From NCBI RefSeq assembly GCF_002929375.1, contig NZ_PJIP01000006.1, positions 62,001 to 126,000 on the forward strand: a stretch of DNA of 64,000 nucleotides. Direction: 5' to 3'. Below the pieces are notes generated by a model. That model worked only from the letters and a program-made list of their open reading frames with translations, did no database searches and was not told where the DNA came from. The position numbers and the translations under genes were made by a program. Position 1 is the stretch's first letter; every line of letters begins with the position of its first letter. Of this stretch, positions 1-8,800 are shown in pieces. This stretch comes from Arthrobacter sp. DWC3. Lineage in GTDB: Bacteria > Actinomycetota > Actinomycetes > Actinomycetales > Micrococcaceae.

Positions 1-1
1 C

Positions 2-514
2 GGCATGCCGGCCGCCCCCGTGCTCCTCGCGACGCTGCTGGCGTCCTTCGGCTGGCTCATCTTCACGCTCTACGGCGGCATCCTGTCCGACCGGATCGGC
101 CGCGTCCGCACCTTCCAGATCGGCTACGCGCTCATCTTCGTCTGGATGATCCCCATGTTCATGCTGATCGACACCCGCAGCATCTGGGCCTACGGCATCG
201 CGATCTTCGTCCTCACCATCGGGCTCGGGCTGTCCTACGGCCCCATGTCCGCGATGTACGCCGAGATGTTCCCCGCCAACGTCCGCTACTCCGGCATCGG
301 CATCGGCTACGCCCTCGGCGCGATCCTCGGCGGCGCCTTCGCCCCGCTGATCGCCGAGGCCCTGCTCGCCGAGACAGGGTGGTCCGGGTCCATCGGCCTC
401 TACATCATGGGCCTCTGCGTCATCTCCTTCATCGGCGTCACGCTGGTCAAGGAGACCAGGGGTGCGCCCCTCGAGGCGGAGAAGGACGGCGTGGGCGCCG
501 GGCGACGCTCCTGA
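2..514 (+). CDS. MFS transporter, MHS family, C-terminal part (truncated by window edge)
   Basis: This is the last ~170 residues of a major facilitator protein; its N-terminal half lies outside the window. Visible are about five hydrophobic segments and the inter-helix signature GGILSDRIGRVR followed by YGPMSAMYAEMFPANVRYSG, the pattern of metabolite:H+ symporters (ProP/ShiA-like) that import organic acids or osmolytes across the inner membrane. The first in-frame ATG is at 5, but the homology clearly starts upstream. A short charged cytoplasmic tail follows the last helix. The substrate cannot be read from the sequence; the ThDP enzyme downstream suggests, only weakly, an aromatic or 2-oxo acid. 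Confidence 0.85.
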   Translation, partial: GMPAAPVLLATLLASFGWLIFTLYGGILSDRIGRVRTFQIGYALIFVWMIPMFMLIDTRSIWAYGIAIFVLTIGLGLSYGPMSAMYAEMFPANVRYSGIGIGYALGAILGGAFAPLIAEALLAETGWSGSIGLYIMGLCVISFIGVTLVKETRGAPLEAEKDGVGAGRRS

Positions 515-555
515 CCGCGTGGGCGGCGACGGCGCGTATGACGCCGTCGTCGCCC

Positions 556-566
556 GCTATAGTGGC
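556..566 (+). promoter_or_regulatory. -10-like TATAGT, copy 1 of a repeated 11-mer
   Basis: GCTATAGTGGC contains a good -10 hexamer (TATAGT, 558-563) about 145 bp before the ThDP enzyme. The same 11-mer occurs at 2368-2378 before the next gene. No convincing -35 is visible for either, so an activator or an alternative sigma factor may be involved. Confidence 0.35.
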
Positions 567-709
567 TGACGTCGGGCGCACCAGGGCGCCGTGCCTGAAA
601 AAGAGGCAATAAGGGCATCGCCCGAGGCACATACGGAACCCACCCACCAAGTCCTCCGGGTCGGCCGTGTGCCACAGCCACCGGGGACTTCGCCTGCAAG
701 GACTTCCCT

Positions 710-2374
710 GTGCCCACCGTCATACCCACTGTCTCCGCCCGGATCGTCTCCGCGCTCCTGCCCGCCACCACCGAGGTCTTCGGGGTCATGGGCAACGGCA
801 ACGCCCACTTCCTCGACGCCGTCATGGCGGCGCCGTCGCTCTCCTTCACCGCCGTGCGGCACGAGGCCGGGGCGGTCGCCGCCGCGGACGCCTACCACCG
901 GGCCAGCGGCCGCCTCGCCGTCGCGACCACCACGTACGGCGCCGGGTTCACGAACGCCCTGACCCCGCTGGCCGAGGCCGTGCAGGCGGACATCCCCCTG
1001 GTGCTCGTGGTCGGAGACGCCCCCACCACCGGCCTGCGCGCCTTCGACGTCGACCAGTGCCTCGTGGCCAAAGGGCTCGGTGCCACGACCTTCACGGTCT
1101 CGGCCGCCCGTCCCCAGGAAGCGACCACGGCAGCGGTCGAGCACGCCCTCCGCCATCGGGAGGCCGTGGTCCTTGCCATACCCTACGACCTCGCCGCGGC
1201 CGAGGCTCCGGACGAGGACCCCGCCGCGACATTCACCCCCGCTCCGCCCGTGGAACCCTCCGCGGCGGACCTCCGGCGCGCTGCCGCCCTGCTCTCCGCC
1301 GCCGAGCGGCCCCTGATCCTGGCCGGCCGCGGCGCCTGGGTGAGCGGCGCCGGTGAGGCAGCGGCACGCCTCGCCGACCGCCTCGGTGCCCTGACCGCCA
1401 CCTCCGGCCTCGGCGCGGGACTCTTCGGGGATCACCCGGCCGCCCTCGGGATCGCCGGCGGCTGGGCGTCCGAGCGGACGGCGCAGCTGATCGAGCAGGC
1501 CGACGTCGTCCTGGTGCTGGGTGCGCGGCTCAACCAGTTCACGCTGCGCTTCGGCGACTCCTTCGACCCTGCCGCCCGGGTCATCCAGGTCGACATCACC
1601 GCCGGCCCCACCTCGCCCGCTGTCACCGACTTCCTGCACGCCGATGCACGGCTCACCGCCGAGGCGCTCCTCGCCGCCGTCGAGCCCCGCGAGGAAGCCT
1701 GGAGGTGGAGCACCACCGCCGCCGACGCCGCCCTGAACGCCCATGACGCCCGGGACGACGGCGACACCGCCGCACCGGACGGCCGCCTCGACCCGCGGAG
1801 CCTGTGCCGCGCGCTGGACCGCATGCTGCCCACGGACCGGACGATCGTGCAGGACGGCGGCCACTTCATCGGCTGGGCGCCCGGCTACCTCCGCGTGCCC
1901 GCGCCGAACCGCCTGATCATGGTCGGCACCGCCTACCAGACCATCGGCCTCGGCTTCCCCAGCGCCGTCGGCGCCGCCCGCGCACTCCCGGACTCCACCG
2001 TGGTGCTGTGCACGGGCGACGGCGGAGCGCTCATGGCCCTCGCCGACCTCGACTCGTTCATCCGGACCGCTCGCCGGGCCGTCATCGTCGTCTTCAACGA
2101 CGCCGCGTACGGCGCCGAGATCCACCAGTACGCGGTCCGCGGCATCGACTCCGGCCCCATGATGATCGACGAGGTGGACTTCGCCGCCGTCGCGGCAGCG
2201 TTCGGCGCCCGATCCGCCACGATCGCAGCTCTCGACGACCTCACCGCGGTGGAGGGCTGGCTGGCGTCCGACGACGACGGCGTCCTGCTGCTCGACTGCA
2301 AGATCTCGCAGCAGGTCGTGGCGCCCTACATGCAGGAGATCGTTGCGGTGGCGACCGGCACGCGAAAGCTATAG
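710..2374 (+). CDS. ThDP-dependent enzyme (acetolactate synthase / benzoylformate decarboxylase type)
   Basis: A 554-residue protein with the three-domain architecture of ThDP enzymes. The N-terminal Pyr domain carries the catalytic glutamate at about E52 in AVRHEAGAVAAADAY. A central FAD/nucleotide-fold domain follows, and the C-terminal PP domain has the Mg-diphosphate motif GDGG at about 436-439 with the downstream Asn in VVFNDAAYG. The family does C-C bond making or decarboxylation of 2-oxo acids; the exact substrate cannot be read. The GTG start at 710 is preceded by AAGGA seven bases upstream. It lies behind a transporter and before a PRISE reductase. No small regulatory subunit is adjacent, which argues against a biosynthetic IlvB and for a catabolic enzyme. 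Confidence 0.85.
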   Translation: MPTVIPTVSARIVSALLPATTEVFGVMGNGNAHFLDAVMAAPSLSFTAVRHEAGAVAAADAYHRASGRLAVATTTYGAGFTNALTPLAEAVQADIPLVLVVGDAPTTGLRAFDVDQCLVAKGLGATTFTVSAARPQEATTAAVEHALRHREAVVLAIPYDLAAAEAPDEDPAATFTPAPPVEPSAADLRRAAALLSAAERPLILAGRGAWVSGAGEAAARLADRLGALTATSGLGAGLFGDHPAALGIAGGWASERTAQLIEQADVVLVLGARLNQFTLRFGDSFDPAARVIQVDITAGPTSPAVTDFLHADARLTAEALLAAVEPREEAWRWSTTAADAALNAHDARDDGDTAAPDGRLDPRSLCRALDRMLPTDRTIVQDGGHFIGWAPGYLRVPAPNRLIMVGTAYQTIGLGFPSAVGAARALPDSTVVLCTGDGGALMALADLDSFIRTARRAVIVVFNDAAYGAEIHQYAVRGIDSGPMMIDEVDFAAVAAAFGARSATIAALDDLTAVEGWLASDDDGVLLLDCKISQQVVAPYMQEIVAVATGTRKL

Positions 2375-2378
2375 TGGC
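2368..2378 (+). promoter_or_regulatory. -10-like TATAGT, copy 2 of a repeated 11-mer
   Basis: Identical to 556-566. The -10 hexamer overlaps the TAG stop codon of the ThDP enzyme and lies 60 bp before the PRISE reductase, so that gene may have its own promoter under the same control as the gene before it. Confidence 0.35.
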
Positions 2379-2437
2379 CGGACCAGGAGCCGACGGCGGC
2401 CGCCGGATGTGCTGACGAACCGTGACCCAGGAGCCCC

Positions 2438-3535
2438 ATGACCCACGAGAACACCTCGATGAACGCGCCGTCATCGGACGACGCGACGAGGACCGTCCTG
2501 GTCGCAGGGGCCGGCGGGGTCATCGGCCGGCACGTCGCGGACGAGTACACCCGGCGCGGTGCGCAGGTGCGGGGGCTGAGCCGACGTCCCGTGGCGGGCG
2601 CGCAGTGGGACCACCTGTCCGTGGACCTGCTCGACCGGGAGGCTTCCCGCGCCGGCCTCGGGGCCGCCGCGGACACCACGCACCTGGTCTTCGCCGCGTA
2701 CATCGAACGGGACACCACCGCGGAGCAGATCGCGGTGAACTCCGCCCTGCTGACGAACGCCCTGGACGGCCTCGCCGACGCCGGCGCGCCGCTGCGCCAC
2801 GTCACCCTCTACCAGGGCGGCAAGGCGTACGGGGCGCACCTGGGCTACTTCAACACCCCCGCCAGGGAACGCGACGCGCGGCTCATCCAGCCGAACTTCT
2901 ACTACGACCAGGAAGACATCCTCCGCGCCGCCGGCGAAGAGCGCGGTTTCGAAGCCACGATGCTGCGCCCGGAGGGCGTGGTGGGCTACGCCGTCGGCAA
3001 TCCCATGAACATCCTGATGGTGATCGCCGTCTACGCGAGCATCTGCCGGGAACTGGGCCAACCGCTGCGCTTTCCCGGCACCCACGCCGCGTACGACGCC
3101 CTGTACCAGGTGACCGACGCCTCGCTGCTGGCACGCGCCACGGTCTGGGCCGGCTCGGAGGCGCGAGCCGCCGGCGAGGTCTACAACATCACCAACGGGG
3201 ACCAGATCCGCTGGCGGCACCTGTGGCCGGTGTTCGCGCGCCACTTCGGGATGGAGTACGCCGAGCCGCAGCCGGTCCCCCTGGCCGAGGCCATGCCGCA
3301 CCACGAGGAGCTCTGGCAGGGCATGGTGGCGAAGTACGGCCTCGTGCCCACCGACTACAAGGACCTTGCGGGCTGGGCCTTCGGCGACTTCCTCTTCCGC
3401 TCGGGCTTCGACAACGTCACCTCGACCATCAAGGCCCGGCAGCACGGGTTCACGGACTGCCTGGACACCGAGGACCGGTTCCTCGAGCTGTTCGACGAGC
3501 TCGCGGCCGGGAAGATCATCCCGCCGCTGGGCTGA
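2438..3535 (+). CDS. SDR of the PRISE family (progesterone 5-beta-reductase / iridoid synthase-like)
   Basis: A 365-residue atypical short-chain dehydrogenase. The dinucleotide-binding glycine motif GAGGVIG is at residues 24-30. The lysine and tyrosine typical of PRISE enzymes are in TLYQGGKAYG (about 122-131) and NFYYDQEDIL (about 153-162). Family members reduce activated C=C bonds of enones with NADPH; the bacterial substrate is unknown. CAGGAG precedes the ATG. Same strand as the ThDP enzyme, and both are preceded by the same -10-like 11-mer, so they may form one pathway unit. Confidence 0.85.
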   Translation: MTHENTSMNAPSSDDATRTVLVAGAGGVIGRHVADEYTRRGAQVRGLSRRPVAGAQWDHLSVDLLDREASRAGLGAAADTTHLVFAAYIERDTTAEQIAVNSALLTNALDGLADAGAPLRHVTLYQGGKAYGAHLGYFNTPARERDARLIQPNFYYDQEDILRAAGEERGFEATMLRPEGVVGYAVGNPMNILMVIAVYASICRELGQPLRFPGTHAAYDALYQVTDASLLARATVWAGSEARAAGEVYNITNGDQIRWRHLWPVFARHFGMEYAEPQPVPLAEAMPHHEELWQGMVAKYGLVPTDYKDLAGWAFGDFLFRSGFDNVTSTIKARQHGFTDCLDTEDRFLELFDELAAGKIIPPLG

Positions 3536-3622
3536 GGGGTGTGGCACCCACTGGCCAACCTCCGCCCGGGATGGTTCACTGCAGGGACTGCCACTGCCCT
3601 CTCCCACGGAAGCGAGCCCGGG

Positions 3623-4936
3623 GTGACGACCCTTCCTGCGAGCCCCGCCCCCGACGGCGTACACGCCGTCCACGCGCCCGGTGCCGCGCAGGGGCGGCTC
3701 GGCCTGCTCGTGGCGGGTGCGCTGGCTGCCGGGTTCCTCGCCGCACTCCTGCTGGCCGCGGCTCCCTTCATCCCCGCGACCGAGAGCGGTGTGACCGGGG
3801 GCATCCTGCTGGGATTCGCGCTCGGGTGGGCCCTGCTCGCGGTGCTGTCGGGATTCACGCACCAGCCGCAGCGGTGGGCCGCAGCCCCCGCCCTGTTCCT
3901 GGGCTCGGGCGGCCTGCTCCTGGTGGTGTTCGGCGCCCCGATGCAGGAGGCGCTCGCCTGGGTGTGGCCTCCGGCCCTGCTGGTACTGGTGGCCCGGTCG
4001 ATTCCACGGATGCGACGGCAGCTGCGGAGCCGGAGCGCACGCGTGCTGCTCTACCCCGTGCTCGCGCTGCTCGTCGTCGCCGCGCTCGCCGGCGGGTACG
4101 AGACCGTCCGCGGAGCCATTAGGGCGGGAGCCGCTCCGGGGGACGGACGGTTGATCGACGTCGGCGGTCACCGCCTGTACCTCGACTGCACCGGTGAGGG
4201 CAGCCCCACCGTGGTGATCGAGCCGGGGGCGGGCCTGGCGTCGTCGGACCTCGACCTGATCGCGCCGATGGTCGCCCGGGACACCCGGGTGTGCATCTAT
4301 GACCGGGCGGGGCGTGGGCGGAGCGATCCGGCACCCGGCCCGCAGGACGGCGCGCGGATCGCCGCCGACCTGCACACGCTGCTGGAGCGCGCCGGCGAGC
4401 CGGGACCGTACGTGGTCGCCGGCCACTCCTTTGGCGGCCTGTACGCACTCACCTTCGCTGCCCGATACTCCGAGGAGGTCGCCGGCCTGGTGCTGGTGGA
4501 CTCGACCGCACCGGCGTCGGATCCCGCACCCGGTACTGCAGGGCCCGACGACACGGCATCCCGCCTCTCCGCGCTGGTCGGCGCGGCAGGGCGGCTCGGC
4601 ATCGGCCCGCTCCTCGGGGCCGAATCGGGCAGCCACCTGCGGAGCTCGGTGGACGAATATCTCGTCGCGGCGTCGTCGGTGCAGCAGGGCGGCGCGCTGG
4701 AGACCTTCGCGGACAAGCCCCTCGTGGTCCTGACGGCCGGCAGCGGCACCAGGCCCGGCTGGACCGAGGCGCAGGACGCCCTTGCCACCCTGTCGACGAA
4801 CACGCTGCACCGCACCGTGGCCGGGGCGACGCACGGGTCCCTGCTCGGGGAGGACGCCGCGGAGACCGCGGTGGGGATCCTCGACGTCGTCTCGGCGGTG
4901 CGGACCGGAACCCCGTTCGCCCCGGAGCGCCAGTGA
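3623..4936 (+). CDS. Membrane-anchored alpha/beta hydrolase
   Basis: The N-terminal ~150 residues hold about four hydrophobic segments. The C-terminal ~290 residues are an alpha/beta hydrolase: oxyanion segment VVIEPGAGLASS, nucleophile elbow GHSFGG (Ser near residue 269) and a terminal His in GATHGSLLGED. The catalytic domain probably faces outside the membrane. The start is uncertain: GTG at 3623 is chosen because it follows a purine-rich GGAAGCGAG, but GTG at 3539 would extend the protein by 28 residues without a ribosome site. The substrate (ester, lipid or peptide) is not predictable. Confidence 0.8.
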   Translation: MTTLPASPAPDGVHAVHAPGAAQGRLGLLVAGALAAGFLAALLLAAAPFIPATESGVTGGILLGFALGWALLAVLSGFTHQPQRWAAAPALFLGSGGLLLVVFGAPMQEALAWVWPPALLVLVARSIPRMRRQLRSRSARVLLYPVLALLVVAALAGGYETVRGAIRAGAAPGDGRLIDVGGHRLYLDCTGEGSPTVVIEPGAGLASSDLDLIAPMVARDTRVCIYDRAGRGRSDPAPGPQDGARIAADLHTLLERAGEPGPYVVAGHSFGGLYALTFAARYSEEVAGLVLVDSTAPASDPAPGTAGPDDTASRLSALVGAAGRLGIGPLLGAESGSHLRSSVDEYLVAASSVQQGGALETFADKPLVVLTAGSGTRPGWTEAQDALATLSTNTLHRTVAGATHGSLLGEDAAETAVGILDVVSAVRTGTPFAPERQ

Positions 4937-4994
4937 ATTCTCGGGACCGGATGGGGCAGGGCGTGCGCCGGGTCACTCTGGTCTGCTGGAGGAC

Positions 4995-5216
4995 ATGACA
5001 TCCATCGACGGGCCCCTGCCCGAGAGCAAGCACCTGCGCCAGGACATCAACATCCCCGAGGAAGCCACCATCGACGTACCGGACACGTCGTCGGCGATCA
5101 GCAACGCGTCCTCCCTCAATGCCGGGCAGCACGCCGCCGGCGTGAGCCCTGTCGATCAGTACCGCCAGAGCGGCGGCGGGCAGGGCGCCGGCGACGCCGA
5201 TGAGGAGGAGAGCTGA
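4995..5216 (+). CDS. Small acidic hypothetical protein
   Basis: A 73-residue ORF with ATG right behind GGAGGAC. It is rich in Asp, Glu, Ser and Gly with no membrane segment or cysteine, and ends in a DADEEES tail, so it is probably largely disordered. It fills the gap between the hydrolase and the convergent WYL regulator, ending 4 bp before that gene's stop. I do not recognise a family. The codon use and good ribosome site suggest that it is real. Confidence 0.6.
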   Translation: MTSIDGPLPESKHLRQDINIPEEATIDVPDTSSAISNASSLNAGQHAAGVSPVDQYRQSGGGQGAGDADEEES

Positions 5217-5220
5217 CAGC

Positions 5221-6174
5221 TCACCCTCCGGACCGGTCCCGGTCGGCCGCGTCGAGGCGTACCCCGAGATCCCGCGCCGCCGCGCGGAGCGGTTCGGGGC
5301 CCACAACGGTGAACGGCGCCCCGAACCGGACCGTGGACGCGAGGACCCCGTCCCACGACCAGGAGCCGAGGCTCACGCGGCAGGAGTGCGTGGTGAGCTC
5401 CTCGGCTGTGCCGTCGCCCACGAACGGCGCGACCTCCCGCAGCGGCAGGTCGATGACCACCTCACCCGTGCACGGCCACTGGTCGACGGCGTCCGAGCCC
5501 TTGAGCCGGGCGGACAGATAGGTGCGGGCGTCGGCAGCGGGAAGCGTCCGTGGCGTGAACACCGCGCCGGTCGGGGTGCGGGGTGACATCCGGTCGAGGC
5601 GGTAGATGCGCCAGTCGTCGCGGTCGAGGTCCCAGCCGATGACGTACCAGCGGCCGTTCCGGGCCACGATCGCATGCGGCTGGGACCGCCGCGGCTCGCC
5701 CTCGCGGTAGTCGAACCGCAGTGTCCTGTGCTCCCGCACGGCCGCGCTGACCGCTTCGAGTGCAGCCGGGTCCGCGCGGTCGGTCGGTGTGTCCGCCCCA
5801 CTGAACCGGATGCCGTCGATCCGATGCCGCAGCCGGGAGGGCATGACCTGCCGGATCGCGGCGAGCGCCCGCTCCGCCGCCTCGTCGACGTCCACGCCGG
5901 AGGAGGGTGCGTTCTGCAGCGCGACGGCGATCGCGACGGCCTGGTCGTCGTCGAACAGCAGGGGCGGCAGGTCCGATCCCGCTGCCATCCGGTAGCCGCC
6001 GTCGGGCCCCTTGACCGCGCTGATGCGGTAGCCGAGCTCCCGCAACCGGTCGACGTCCCGGCGGACCGTCCGCGGCGTCACGCCGAGACGCTCGGCGAGG
6101 ACGGACCCCGGCCACACCCGCTGTGCCTGCAGCACGGAGAGCAGTGCCAGCAGCCGTGCGGAAGTCCCTGTCAT
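5221..6174 (-). CDS. HTH/WYL-domain transcriptional regulator
   Basis: A 317-residue YafY-type regulator. The N-terminal winged helix (ARLLALLSVLQAQRVWPGS, then RTVRRDVDRLRELGY) is followed by a WYL ligand-sensing domain containing GRWYVIGWDLDRDDWRIYRLDR. A C-terminal extension is present. The start at 6174 is chosen because the HTH begins six residues later; the upstream in-frame extension reads into the intergenic region. It is divergent from the VOC protein at 6283, the usual arrangement for a YafY-type regulator and its target. Confidence 0.9.
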   Translation of the reverse strand: MTGTSARLLALLSVLQAQRVWPGSVLAERLGVTPRTVRRDVDRLRELGYRISAVKGPDGGYRMAAGSDLPPLLFDDDQAVAIAVALQNAPSSGVDVDEAAERALAAIRQVMPSRLRHRIDGIRFSGADTPTDRADPAALEAVSAAVREHRTLRFDYREGEPRRSQPHAIVARNGRWYVIGWDLDRDDWRIYRLDRMSPRTPTGAVFTPRTLPAADARTYLSARLKGSDAVDQWPCTGEVVIDLPLREVAPFVGDGTAEELTTHSCRVSLGSWSWDGVLASTVRFGAPFTVVGPEPLRAAARDLGVRLDAADRDRSGG

Positions 6175-6282
6175 ATCCGTCAGTATGCGCCGGGTAGAGG
6201 ACCGTGCCTGACCTCTTCTGCCGCCACAGTGGTTCCAGGACGGCACTCCTGCCGATCGATCACCAGGGAAAGAGCACATCTC

Positions 6283-6753
6283 ATGAGCATCAGGACCACC
6301 ACGCACCTCAACTTCCGCGGCACCGCACGGCAGGCCCTCCACTTCTACCAGGGCGTGTTCGGCGGCCGCGTCGATCTGGCCACCTACGGTGACTTCGGGA
6401 TGCCGGAGGGCGCGCCCGGATCAGACCGGGTGGTCTTCGGGCAGCTCGAGAACGAGGACGGGTTCCGTGTCATGGCCTACGACGTGCCGGGGCCGGACGC
6501 CGACCCGGCGGTGACCGCCGGCACCACCCGCCGCGAGCACGGGACCACCATCACCGACCGCACCTTCTTCCAGTCGCTGCGGGCCGGGACCCTCGAGGAG
6601 GTCACCGCCTACTGGGACGGCCTCGCCGACGGCGCCACGGTCGTGGAACCGCTCGCCGCCTCCGCCTGGACACCGGGGTTCGGGATGCTCACAGACCGCT
6701 TCGGCGTGACGTGGGTCCTCGACGTAGACCCCGCGGTCAGGGACCGAGCCTGA
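6283..6753 (+). CDS. VOC family protein (PhnB-like)
   Basis: A 156-residue protein of the glyoxalase/bleomycin-resistance fold. It starts with THLNFRGTARQALHFYQGVFGG and ends with GMLTDRFGVTWVLDVDP, both typical of PhnB-like proteins. GGGAAAG precedes the ATG. It is divergent from the WYL regulator, with which such genes are often paired. No specific reaction can be assigned. Its last 17 bases overlap the end of the convergent LmeA-like gene. Confidence 0.85.
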   Translation: MSIRTTTHLNFRGTARQALHFYQGVFGGRVDLATYGDFGMPEGAPGSDRVVFGQLENEDGFRVMAYDVPGPDADPAVTAGTTRREHGTTITDRTFFQSLRAGTLEEVTAYWDGLADGATVVEPLAASAWTPGFGMLTDRFGVTWVLDVDPAVRDRA

Positions 6754-7429
6754 CGTCCTCGCCCTGGAGGTCGGCCCGGAAGCCGTCACCCTGCACGGTG
6801 ACGTCCCGGAGCACCAGGCCCTCCGGGAGCCCCTCGATCTCGTGCTCGATGGTCACCAGGCTCCGCACGACGGCGGCGGTGGGCCCGGACAGGAAGTCCG
6901 GCCCGCCGACGTCGATCGCCTGCGGCTCCATCACGAGCCGGCCCGCCTGCGCCTCGACCGTGCCCGTGGCGGTGACGCGGACGTCGCGGCCCAGGGTCTC
7001 GACGGTGCGGACCACGGTCACCTGACCGTCGTCGGCGGGCCTGACCTCCGCCCCGCCACCGAGCTCGCCGGCCACGACGTCGAACGGAACGGTCGCCCGT
7101 ACGGAGAGCCGGGCCGCGACCAGCCCGTCGGGCCCCGTCACCACGTCCTGTCCGACGGCCTGGACGTCCCGGAGCGTGGAGCCCGCGGACACCACCGTCC
7201 CGGCGTCCAGCGTCAGGCCGCCCAGCCACACCTCGTCCTCGCCCAGATCCGCGGGAGCCTCCGTGTCCGGCGCGGCGCCCGGTGTCGACGACGGCGCGGG
7301 TGCGGGCCCGGCCCCGCCGGCGCCGGCCGGATCGCTCACCGCCCACCAGAGGCCCACCACCGCGACCGCCAGGAGGAGGAGCATCCCCAGGGCACCGATC
7401 AGCCAGTCCTTCGCGCGCGTCCACCTCAT
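6737..7429 (-). CDS. DUF2993 (LmeA-like) phospholipid-binding domain protein
   Basis: A 230-residue protein with one N-terminal membrane anchor (WLIGALGMLLLLAVAVVGLWW, about residues 9-29), a Pro/Ala-rich linker, and a C-terminal beta-rich domain resembling the DUF2993/LmeA family. In mycobacteria LmeA binds phosphoinositides and affects lipoglycan mannosylation. It would be exposed on the outer face of the membrane. ATG 7429 is used; upstream in-frame codons have no ribosome site. The 3' end overlaps the convergent VOC gene. Confidence 0.7.
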   Translation of the reverse strand: MRWTRAKDWLIGALGMLLLLAVAVVGLWWAVSDPAGAGGAGPAPAPSSTPGAAPDTEAPADLGEDEVWLGGLTLDAGTVVSAGSTLRDVQAVGQDVVTGPDGLVAARLSVRATVPFDVVAGELGGGAEVRPADDGQVTVVRTVETLGRDVRVTATGTVEAQAGRLVMEPQAIDVGGPDFLSGPTAAVVRSLVTIEHEIEGLPEGLVLRDVTVQGDGFRADLQGEDVRLGP

Positions 7430-7599
7430 CTGGACAGTCTGATGGTTCGCCGCCCCGAGTCGGTGCTCCGACACCGGCGCCCCGGGGCGGGTACCTGCTG
7501 TCCTGGCCGCGCGACCACTCTGGTCACCGGTCGTCGCGGCGGCTATCGTCGGTCGTCCCAGGCCGCCGGACCTGGCGGGACCGTCCGGGAGGGAGCGCC

Positions 7600-8787
7600 G
7601 TGAGGATACTGCTCGTGACCGCTGGGTCACGCGGGGACGTGGAGCCGTTCGCGGTCCTCGCGCGGCATGCGCAGGCCGCCGGTCATGCGGTGCGTCTGGC
7701 GCTCCCCGACAATTCGGGGGTCGACGTCGCGGGCCTCGACGTGGTGAGCCTCGGGGTCGACTACTCGGGACTGATCCAGCAGCAGGGTGTCTCCCTCGCG
7801 GCGGCCCTCCGCTCGTACCGCTCGGTGGTGCGGCCGGCCATGCACCGGGTCCTCGTCGGGTCCGCGCGGGCCGCCCTCGACGTCGTCCCGGACGTGCTCG
7901 TCGCCCACCCGAAGATCCTCTCGGCTCCGCTGATCGCGGGCGGCCTCGGCATCCCGTTCGTGTGGGTCGAACTGGTCCCCGTGATGACGCCGACGGCGGA
8001 CTTCGCGGCAGCGGGGACCGCCACCCGGAACCTCGGCCCGCTCAACCGGCTCACCTACCAGGCTGCGGCCGGCGGCGCGGCCATGTTCCGGCGGGACCTG
8101 GAGGAGGTGGCGCGACTGGTCGGGAGCCGGCGCACACCTCCCCCGGCCTCGGCGACCCTCATGCCCATCAGCCCGGCGATCCTGCCGCGTCCCGCGGACT
8201 GGCCGCCGGGCGTCCACCTCACCGGTCCGTGGCGAACGGCCGCGCCGGGCGTGGCCTCCCGGGAGGTGTCCGACTTCGTCGCGGAGGGCGGATTCGTGTA
8301 CGCGGGGTTCGGCTCCATGGTGGCGGGCGATCCGGTCGCGCGGGCACGGGAGGTGGTCCGCGGCATCCGCGCCGGCGGGTTGCGCGCGCTGCTCGCCACA
8401 GGTCTCGGCGGGCTGGCGCTTCCGCCCGACGTGGCCGGTGCCGATGTGCTGGTCACGGCGTCGGTGCCCCACGGCGCCGTCCTGCCGCGGGCCGCCGCCG
8501 CCGTCCACCACGGGGGCATCGGGACGGTCCAGGCGGCGACGGCGGCCGGCACCGTCTCGGTGGTGGTGCCGTTCATCGCGGACCAGCCGTTCTGGGGAGC
8601 GAGGCTGCACCGACGGGGTCTGGCTCCGGCGCCGATCCGGCAGCGCGCACTGACGTCGCCCTGTCTGGCGGACGCCCTCGCGCAGGTCGATCGGTACCGC
8701 CCGGCGGTCCGCGAGGCGGCACGGGCGATGGCGGCCGAGGACGGACCGGCCGCCGCGGTGGCCGTCCTCGAGGGCCTGCACGGCTGA
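7600..8787 (+). CDS. UGT/MGT-type glycosyltransferase
   Basis: A 395-residue GT-B fold enzyme. The N-terminus VRILLVTAGSRGDVEPF is the sterol/macrolide glycosyltransferase signature. The C-terminal donor-site box contains AVLPRAAAAVHHGGIGTVQ (HHGG motif) and FIADQPFWG. The family transfers a sugar from a nucleotide donor to a lipid, macrolide or other small molecule. The GTG start follows GGGAGGGA. It stands alone, divergent from the LmeA-like gene, so the acceptor is unknown. Confidence 0.88.
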   Translation: MRILLVTAGSRGDVEPFAVLARHAQAAGHAVRLALPDNSGVDVAGLDVVSLGVDYSGLIQQQGVSLAAALRSYRSVVRPAMHRVLVGSARAALDVVPDVLVAHPKILSAPLIAGGLGIPFVWVELVPVMTPTADFAAAGTATRNLGPLNRLTYQAAAGGAAMFRRDLEEVARLVGSRRTPPPASATLMPISPAILPRPADWPPGVHLTGPWRTAAPGVASREVSDFVAEGGFVYAGFGSMVAGDPVARAREVVRGIRAGGLRALLATGLGGLALPPDVAGADVLVTASVPHGAVLPRAAAAVHHGGIGTVQAATAAGTVSVVVPFIADQPFWGARLHRRGLAPAPIRQRALTSPCLADALAQVDRYRPAVREAARAMAAEDGPAAAVAVLEGLHG

Positions 8788-8800
8788 CCGCCCGGCGCCC

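Noticed and set aside
557-2125. Long antisense open frame (522 codons) opposite the ThDP enzyme
   Set aside because: Composition is Gly/Arg/Val-rich with no family motifs; it is the mirror of the real gene's codon bias in GC-rich DNA.
2471-4834. 787-codon minus-strand open frame spanning the PRISE and hydrolase genes
   Set aside because: It crosses two well-supported genes and their intergenic gap, with low-complexity composition.
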